Positions 57,421-64,000 of a DNA stretch of 64,000 bases are shown piece by piece; position 1 is the stretch's first letter, and every line of letters starts with the position of its first letter. Source of the stretch: Pleurotus djamor (taxonomy: Eukaryota; Basidiomycota; Agaricomycetes; Agaricales; Pleurotaceae); contig JAPEVF010000019.1 in the NCBI GenBank assembly GCA_029747585.1, positions 1 through 64,000 on the forward strand, given 5' to 3'. The notes beneath the pieces were generated by a model that saw only the letters and a list, made by a program, of their open reading frames with translations, had not been told where the DNA came from and made no database searches. Position numbers and translations under genes: made by a program.

Positions 57421-58019
57421 GAGGAGTTAGAGTTAAAGGCACTTGTTCATCACGCATCATGCCAACTTATTTGTCATTCATCATTGGTCAATTTGTCTAT
57501 TGTCATGCGCCGTTGTTTCGTTCTCGTTCTCGTCTTCTCTCGCCTTGATTGAGATTGAGACTAATCTACACCTAGGGAAAGATGGCGCATCCTTACGAGG
57601 AACCGGGGGAACCGGGGGTGCTCCCATTTGGCTCCCATTGTGAACGCGACCAACTTCAACGATTCTCCACGCTGCGACCGGAGCCAGACCGGAGCATGAA
57701 CCTCGGATCTGGTTGAAAGCCAATGGGTCATGTTCCTGGCATTGTGTACTCTACTCTAAAGCCCTATGATAAGTGCAGTATGACAGGAAGGCCACTCCGA
57801 AAGGACTTGGGCATACATGCAGCCGCTCGGGTTCAGAGATTGATGCGAATGGATGGGGAGGGTCTAATAAAAGACAGAGATCTGAGCACTTAGATACCGA
57901 GGATGGGTCAAAGCATGGACGGGAGGGGAACGGGAAACTGGGAGGAACTTGAAGTGGTTGGTAACATGAGAAACTACTAGTACAGTGAGATGTTGATGAG
58001 ATGAGAGCGCAACGAGGAC
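57421..58019. repeat. Duplicated spacer between HsbA gene 4 and Ecl1-like copy d
   Basis: Parallels 47,668-48,610 downstream of HsbA gene 2 (for example AAAGATGGCGCATCCTTACG, CCACGCTGCGACCGGAG, ACATGCAGCCG, TTAGATACCGAGGA), with a deletion of several hundred nt relative to it. No gene is supported. Confidence 0.6.
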
Positions 58020-58420
58020 TCGGACACGAGGAACAGGGAACACACTGTGTTGAAAATCAACCTTGGCTACCTTGGGTGAACTGCGACGGAGAGGTCATGA
58101 GTCTCATCAGATCGTGAGCGGAGGCGAACATACTCCTCAAAGTTGATGGAGGCGGCGTCGGGCTTGATGTGAGCTCTCCTTCATCTAATACGATGAATTC
58201 CAAGTTTAGTAGCGAAGTCGATCCTCTGCGATAATTCCTCCGAGTCCCCGCTCTCCACAGCACTCCCCGGACAGTAAATACATCAATGGTCATCCTGGTG
58301 AACACAGTGGGCACAGGGTGAAGCGGAACTTATTCGTACGCACTGGACTTCCGCAGGTGCCAGTGAGACTCCAGATCCATGGACATCGACGGGAGAAGAG
58401 AAGAGGAGAGGGCGACTCTG
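58020..58420 (-). pseudogene. Ecl1-like copy d, decayed
   Basis: On the minus strand the region of the expected start reads ATGTCCATGGATCTGGAGTC, aligned to the intact ATGGACACGGACTGG start but with the Cys codons lost through indels. Next comes the AAGTCCAGTGCGTACG intron start shared with copy a, then LLNLEFIVLDEGELTSSPTP and SMFASAHDLMRLMTSPSQF, matching the middle of the intact protein (PPTSSMFASAHDLTI). It ends near an AACACAGTGTGTTCCC junction. The zinc motif is destroyed and the frame is broken. Confidence 0.65.
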
Positions 58421-58581
58421 CGTCAGTCCTGACAAAGTGTGACCGTCCTCGCATGACGAGGGGAGAGCCAAACTTGATGCGTGAATGAGCTGGTTCAAGC
58501 TGTATACATGGCGCATTTGAATACTCTACAGTACATCTGAGCATCGTATGGGGCATTCCGATCCCGAATTTCAAGCCAATT

Positions 58582-58696
58582 TCAAGCGGTAGCGAAGGCA
58601 TCGATGGCGGTTTGGAAAAGTTTATGGAGGTCGTTACACAGCCGCGTGACTTGGGCAGACATATTCGTCTGGACGGACGACGGAAAGAGCGAAAGT

Positions 58697-58762
<66 letters not shown>

Positions 58763-59332
58763 AGAAGTCGAGAATGGAAGAAGTCAGAACCACGGGAAAT
58801 GACGAACAAAACCAAAAACCAAAAACCAAAAACGAACACACAAAAACGAGTGGAAATTCAGAACTAGAGTAAAAAGGAAAAAGATGGAGGTGACGTACCG
58901 GGATGGCACGTAACATACTAGCACACGTTCTCGCCATACAATCATCAATGGACTCGAGGTCATCATGGACGAGTGTAACGCTATTCGACAGCGCGAGGTG
59001 TTTGACCGCCTCTTTCTTCGCGATTAACTGTTTTGGAAACGGGACGAGGTGAGGTGAGTATTCAAGTTGATGCATTTGAGAAGGGGGAGGTGGAGAGCAG
59101 CAAACCATTGTCATAATAGAACCGACCGTTGGTTTTAACCCCTCGAAATCCATTATGATGCTTTGGCTATCGGCTCCAGAGAGGGTTCCCGTTGCCTTCG
59201 TATGGAGTAGAGTAGAGTAGAGCACCTTCAGCGTAAGGCATAATGTAAAAGAGGAGCGAAAAGCCGCACCTTGATATGCTCACTCGTGGTATTCAAATTC
59301 TGACTCAACATCTGCGCTTTGGAATGGATAGC
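58582..59332 (-). CDS. HsbA-family protein 6, missing its first exon
   Basis: Minus strand exons: 59332-59270 (63 nt), 59195-59106 (90 nt), 59027-58899 (129 nt) and 58668-58582 (87 nt), exactly the lengths of exons 2-5 of the complete paralogues. Protein pieces: AIHSKAQMLSQNLNTTSEHI, ATGTLSGADSQSIIMDFEGL, LIAKKEAVKHLALSNSVTLV and LCNDLHKLFQTAIDAFATA. The last intron contains two 7-nt tandem repeats. Just upstream of exon 2, where exon 1 with the signal peptide should lie, the sequence enters an N-rich patch (59,354-59,383) and then a different gene on the other strand. The truncation is thus probably an assembly fault and the real gene may be whole. It resembles gene 1 in its LIAKK block. Confidence 0.85.
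58697..58760. repeat. 7-nt tandem repeat (AGAAAGT)n in HsbA gene 6 intron 4
   Basis: About nine head-to-tail copies of AGAAAGT, followed at 58,808-58,834 by a second 7-nt repeat, CCAAAAA. Both lie inside intron 4, the same intron that carries 7-nt repeats in HsbA genes 2 and 4. Confidence 0.85.
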
Positions 59333-59344
59333 CTACCAGAAACC

Positions 59345-59383
59345 AAAACACCANAACCNCNCCATTNAAANANATNCCTCAGN
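59345..59383. other. N-rich junction, likely misjoin
   Basis: Ten Ns are scattered over about 30 nt (59,354-59,383) exactly where a minus-strand HsbA gene loses exon 1 and a plus-strand Egt1 gene loses its N-terminal part. Scattered rather than contiguous Ns suggest a forced overlap of two contig ends. Confidence 0.75.
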
Positions 59384-62182
59384 AAGACTTCCCAGATCCT
59401 CGCTGGTCTTTCTCGCCTAGTCCCATCTACTTGCGAAACCGCTCCCATCACCTACTACGCCCTTGACCTCGAACACCGAGAACTTCAACGCTGCCTCGAC
59501 TCGATCTCTAACTCCAGCGTAGGAAAGATGCTTCAAGGCAAGGTCGACACCAAGGGTCTCTGCGGCACCTACGAAGATGGCCTCAAATTCATTGAATCAG
59601 CTGGATACTCCCCAACATCCCCTCTGTCTAGCGACTCGCCTTCCGGTGGATCGGATCCCTTCCCAGGACGAACCAGGCGTTCGAGTTCGAGCTCTGGATC
59701 CGTGAATAGTGCATCATCTTCATCGTCGGCTCCTCCCCCTTCCACCCCAACCTCCCGATCTGGATCGAACAACCCCCTGCACATCCTATTTTTAGGGTCC
59801 TCCTTAGGCAACTTCGGTCGCAGCGAAAGTGTCAAATTCTTACAGTCTCTTCCATTGCGTCCGGGATCGGGTGATACCCTCCTGATTGGCTTGGATCACG
59901 ATAATGATAAGGCACTGATTGAAGAGGCGTACAATGACCGCATGGGGTACACAAAGCGCTTCATTATGAATGGCTTGAGAGCAGCTGGGAGAGCTTTGGG
60001 CGATGAGAAAATGTTCGACGAAGACAACTGGGAATATGTCAACCAATACAACGAAGCGGAGAGTGAGTGCTGTCAGATAGATTTGAGGACTGACTCATGA
60101 CCTTTCTCCATCACCAGGGCGTCACGAAGCCTACTACAAATCAAAGTCCAACCAGACATTCAAAGACCCCAATTCCTTTGGACACTACGATTTTCTCAAA
60201 GATGAACTCGTCAAAATCGAGGTATCTTACAAGGTAGATGCGCCTTCTTGCTACTCAGCTTCTCGTCCATTTACCCTCCTCCTCCCTAGTATTCAGATAG
60301 AGATGCCTACAGTCTCTTTACTGATTCGGGTCTTCGCCCAATTCAGCGCTGGACTGACAGCGCTACTCAGTACTCACTCTGGCTGGTTGAACGCCCCCCT
60401 TTTATGTTCCCTCTCCTCAAATCCCCAGTCACTTTCAATGGGCTCGGGGAAATGGTCCCGAACGCTCCCATCTCTTCAACTCCTTTCGGCGTTCCTTCGT
60501 CTCAAGAATGGGCAAATCTCTGGGCAGCATGGGACTTTGTTACCCTAAAGATGATTCCTCCTTCAATGCTCTTTGTAAAACCGATCCACCTCCGACACAT
60601 CTGTCTTTTCTACTTTGGTCATATCCCAACATTCCTAGATATTCATCTCAGCCGATTACTCAACGAACCTCACACTGGACCCGAGAATTTCAAGGTTCGC
60701 ACTCTTCCTTTCGTCCACTATTCATTTGTATTTAATTCGGCCTACAGGATATATTCGAGGTAAGAATCATCTCGACGTACTTCTCCCCCTGGCCCTCATG
60801 CTTGAATAGCGCGGCATCGACCCCAATGTTGACAACCCCGAGGAATGTCATGTAAATGGAAATTAATTTCTCAATATGATATCGATGCTCACATCAGAGC
60901 TTCGTAGCCGCACTCTGAGGTACCTCAGAAGGATGAAGATTGGCCATCACTTCAAGATATCCTTCAGTTCCAATCTCGGGTCAGAGAGAGGTTGCTAAAC
61001 CTCTACAGTGATATATCCAGCGGTAGAATCGCGTTAACGCGTGCCGTTGGGCGGGTCTTGTTTATGGTCTGGGAGCACGAAGCATTCCATCTGGAGGTGA
61101 GTTCCCGAACGACCCGGTCCCATCTTTGCGCGTTTCTGATTCATATTCACAACAGACCCTCTTGTACATGCTTCTACAGGGTGCTGGAAGCGGCACCATC
61201 TCGCCCACAGGATTTACTCCTCCACCATGGAAGTCCCTCGCCGCCAACTGGAACTCTGCTCCAAAAATTTCAGAACACACAACTGTCCTCGGTCCCGAGA
61301 CTATCTCTCTCGGCATCGACGATTCAGAAGATCAAGACAAGTTGCATGCGACCGATGTGAATGACCATGTTTATGGCTGGGACAATGAGAGCCCCAAGCG
61401 AGAAGTTCATGTCGCGCAGTTCAGGATTGAATGGAGACCCGTGACCAACGGCCAATTCTTCCAATTCTATCAAGATCATAAGGAGGACAAGAACGTTCAT
61501 TTCCCAGCTAGCTGGGTAGAGAAGGACGGTGAAACCATGGTACGTCCCCGTGCAGGACGGTCCAGACTGTAATGATGTTCAACGTATTATCTAGGTTCGA
61601 ACTCTATATGGTCCTGTCCACATGAATATAGCACAAGATTGGCCGGTTGTAACATCGTATGACAATCTATCCGCCTACGCCGTCGTCAAAGGAGGTAGAC
61701 TACCCACCGAGCCTGAGCTTCGTCTTTTCTATGACAAGTTCGAGAGCGGATACGAAGGCGGTGCTAACGTTGGTTTCCGCAACTGGCACCCTGTCCCGTA
61801 AGTATCTGAGCTGTCCTCCAGAGGCATTTCTGGTTTACTGAGCACGTCGATCTAGCGCAACAATGGGCGGGGCTACAAACGGTGGCAAAGGGCACAATGG
61901 TGGAGTTTGGGAATGGACCTCGACAGTCCTTGAAAAACATGATGGATTCGTTCCTTCCGAACGCTATCCGGGCTTCACTGCCGATTTCTTCGATGGATGT
62001 CATAACATAATTGTAAGTTTGTTCGTCCGGAATCAGTGCACATGGTGCTCATCCATTCATTTTAGTTGGGAGGCTCTTACGCCAACATTCCTCGGATGAC
62101 CGAGAGGCGTAGCCTTCGGAATTGGTATCAACGCAACTACCCTTATGCTTGGACTGGAGGCCGAATCGTCTATGATTTGTAG
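59384..62182 (+). CDS. egt1: Ergothioneine synthase Egt1, 5' truncated
   Basis: Fusion enzyme: SAM-dependent histidine trimethylase plus FGE-type iron sulfoxide synthase, which makes hercynylcysteine sulfoxide, the precursor of the antioxidant ergothioneine. Exons: 59384-60062, 60118-60233, 60290-60694, 60748-60759, 60810-60851, 60908-61096, 61156-61539, 61595-61797, 61856-62012, 62066-62182. It opens inside the methyltransferase part, just after the SAM-loop position (KTSQILAGLSRL, then YYALDLEHRELQRCL, LHILFLGSSLGNFGRSES and LLIGLDHDND), with a Ser-rich insert between. The second part has HEAFHLETLLYMLLQ (metal-site His pair), RIEWRPVTNGQFFQF, RLPTEPELRLFYDKF, GGVWEWTSTVLEKH and the family ending RRSLRNWYQRNYPYAW with GGRIVYDL. 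About 767 residues are seen and roughly the first 100-130 are missing at the N-rich junction. One exon (DIFE) is only 12 nt. It converges with tRNase Z, 168 nt apart. Confidence 0.93.
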
Positions 62183-62350
62183 GTGACTTGTGTATCAGTC
62201 TGCTATTATCATGTAAAATAGGATACGGAAAGAGTGACTTTGATATGCAAACTGCGAGTGTTTACCGTGGATGAGGGGTGTCGAGATGGACAGATGGCAG
62301 GCGCAAATAGATTATCGAGAAGCGCTGTTTCCGAGGAGGGCATTATGGGC

Positions 62351-64000
62351 TTATAACCCGGGGATATCCACCTCCATTGTATTCACAGTGCTCTCGTCGT
62401 CATCGCCTTCGTCGAGCGAGTCTGCTAGGCACTGTTCGATGGCGCGCATGTAGTGCCCGAGTTTCCACATATCCCCGATTTTGATGGACGCGTGGTCAAA
62501 GGCTAGAGCGATGACAGGTTCTTTGGCCTGAGCTTTGTCACCAATCTTCTTTGAAGGTGACGATGACCGTGCGTCTGGGGGTAGCTTGGGATATCTCGCA
62601 GAGAAGTGGGTCAAAAGGATATTCTCTGCCCCCATGCTGTGTCAAAGGGTTAGATCAGGGGACACGATTGGTTATTGCAAAAAGACAAACCTCTTGCCAA
62701 TCCCCACAGCCTGACCGTAAGTGCTATGTGCCTTCTTGCGGGCCATTTCTTCCTGATCGTCTGCCATGGTAGCTTCATGGATAAGGAGAGTAGCACCTCT
62801 CCCAGCCCAGACTAGGTTCTGAGTCGGTTGGGTATCGCCAGAAAAACTGATTTAAGGGATAAGCAAGACGAACAACCATACATATATAGGCCGGGCATCT
62901 TACACGATAGACCAACCGTCTTTGTGCTTGATCACAGCTCCGTAACAGCGAGCACGGTGGTACACATCCACGGTTCTGAAGCTCTCAAGGCCCATTGCTT
63001 GACACATATCCGCCGCAGCGTCCCGGGACCTGAAAAAAATTGAGCGAGAGACATCCGAAAATTGGATGGAACCAACACGTTTATATCCGTCCACAGTTCA
63101 TCTCCTCCAAGTTGCCACATCCCGGTAGTTTGGTAGGAAGTAGGTCTCTTCCAATGAAGACTCTCCGAAAGGACAGTTACTACGCCGCTCGGGGATGCAT
63201 CATACAATCCAAGATCTTCAAGGTCGGAGAGTTCGCGTAAGTAAACATGCGCAGCCCGTAGAGCAACTAAGTAAAGAGGCTGAGTTGGCGGAGGATTTAG
63301 CTATATGTGAATGAAGCTCGTTAACATGGACACGATCCCCTCAAAAGGCATTACCCACCTGTCTGCGCTTTGCAAGAATTTTCGCAACACCCATATGGTG
63401 GTCGCCGTGTAGATGGCTGATATATATACACCTGAGGTCTCTCAAGAAAGCATCCACATTAGCAAAACCATGCCTGGCGTCGCCATGATCAGTCCCGGGG
63501 GCGCCGAATAAGCGTACGAGCTGACCCCAAGTCCCTTCTCCAGCATCAAGGAGTATGCTACCCCAATTGGGTATTTGGACGAGCGTGGAGGAGACTAAAA
63601 GGCTACGTGGGTCACAAGGCACGCGTAAACCGAGGAGTATAACGTACCATTGCGATATTTTGTGGGAAGGGCACTACCAGTACCTAGCGGTGTGATTGTG
63701 ACGTCTCGACCGCGCTCAGTCCCAGGACCAGCAGCCCCACTGCCTAGGAATCCGTCGATCTTAGATTTGGCAACCTTGAAGGCTTCTGTCGTTGACGGTG
63801 GGATGACTATGGGGGTTTCGGATTCTACAGCCGGATGGAAGCGGTCGTGTGCGGGTAGGTCCGTGGAGGAGTATATGGCATCAACAGCAGGCGGAGCGAA
63901 CGGACGCATTTTGATTGCGAGATTCGATTGTAATAGCATGGTCTTGCTGGGTAAATTAGGCAACGCTGAAATTCGTTTAGCACTGCCGAGGTTTGCTGCG
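62351..64000 (-). CDS. tRNase Z (long form), 5' part beyond the window
   Basis: Endonuclease that removes the 3' trailer from pre-tRNAs in nucleus and mitochondria. Minus strand exons: 64000(open)-63648, 63594-63359, 63300-63077, 63029-62904, 62846-62691 and 62636-62351. The visible part is the C-terminal metallo-beta-lactamase half: DVTITPLGTGSALPTKYRN, SSTLVQIPNWGSILLDAGEG, the zinc motif SHLHGDHHMG (HxHxDH), YHRARCYGAVIKHKDGWSIV, SGDTQPTQNLVWAGRGATLL, IHEATMADDQEEMARKKAHS, and MGAENILLTHFSARYPK with the last metal His. An acidic tail follows (DEGDDDESTVNTMEVDIPGL). Sequence from 63,963 to the edge stays open in frame (GSAKRISALPNLPSKT), so the N-terminal half of the long (ELAC2/Trz1-type) enzyme lies to the right. 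All splice phases agree. Confidence 0.95.

Noticed and set aside
1..64000. CRISPR arrays, bacterial operons, phage or integrative elements
   Set aside because: None seen. Gene structure is spliced and fungal throughout, and the tandem repeats have units of seven bases or less with no spacers.

Overview
This is a eukaryotic window that reads as a filamentous basidiomycete, probably an agaricomycete. Genes are cut by many short introns (mostly 45-65 nt, GT..AG, one GC..AG) and sit on both strands with no operons. The gene set fits fungi: a Zn2Cys6 regulator, HsbA-type secreted proteins, an Egt1-type ergothioneine synthase, a Mep/Amt ammonium transporter and arrayed P450s. The sequence is a draft. 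Scattered N bases break reading frames in several genes, and one N-rich patch (59,354-59,383) looks like a false join.

Layout. 1-2.66 kb: two truncated copies of the start of a GH3 beta-glucosidase. 2.66-5.34 kb: a Zn2Cys6 transcription factor with a frame break. 7.4-15.6 kb: a membrane-anchored Lys-rich protein, a small helical protein whose start resembles fungal STAND N-terminal domains, a short-chain dehydrogenase with an 8-nt exon, a small secreted protein and an F-box protein. 16.4-26.3 kb: three copies of a decayed dispersed element around a large Ser-rich single-pass membrane protein. 27.4-41.6 kb: three paralogous P450 genes sharing a 12-exon plan. An ammonium transporter and two identical tRNA-Ala(AGC) genes in opposite orientation lie between the first and second P450. 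Two of the three P450s have lost one splice site each.

44.7-59.3 kb: the most distinctive part. It holds five complete and two broken HsbA-family genes mixed with four copies of an Ecl1-like Cys-motif gene, of which only one is intact. Every Ecl1-like copy lies tail-to-tail with an HsbA copy. The layout is best explained by repeated duplication and inversion of a two-gene HsbA/Ecl1-like module. 59.4-64 kb: the 5'-truncated Egt1 gene converges on a long-form tRNase Z gene that runs off the right edge.

Exon borders were worked out by hand from splice sites, phase and paralogue comparison, so errors of a base or two are possible. Family names come from motif recognition, not database search.
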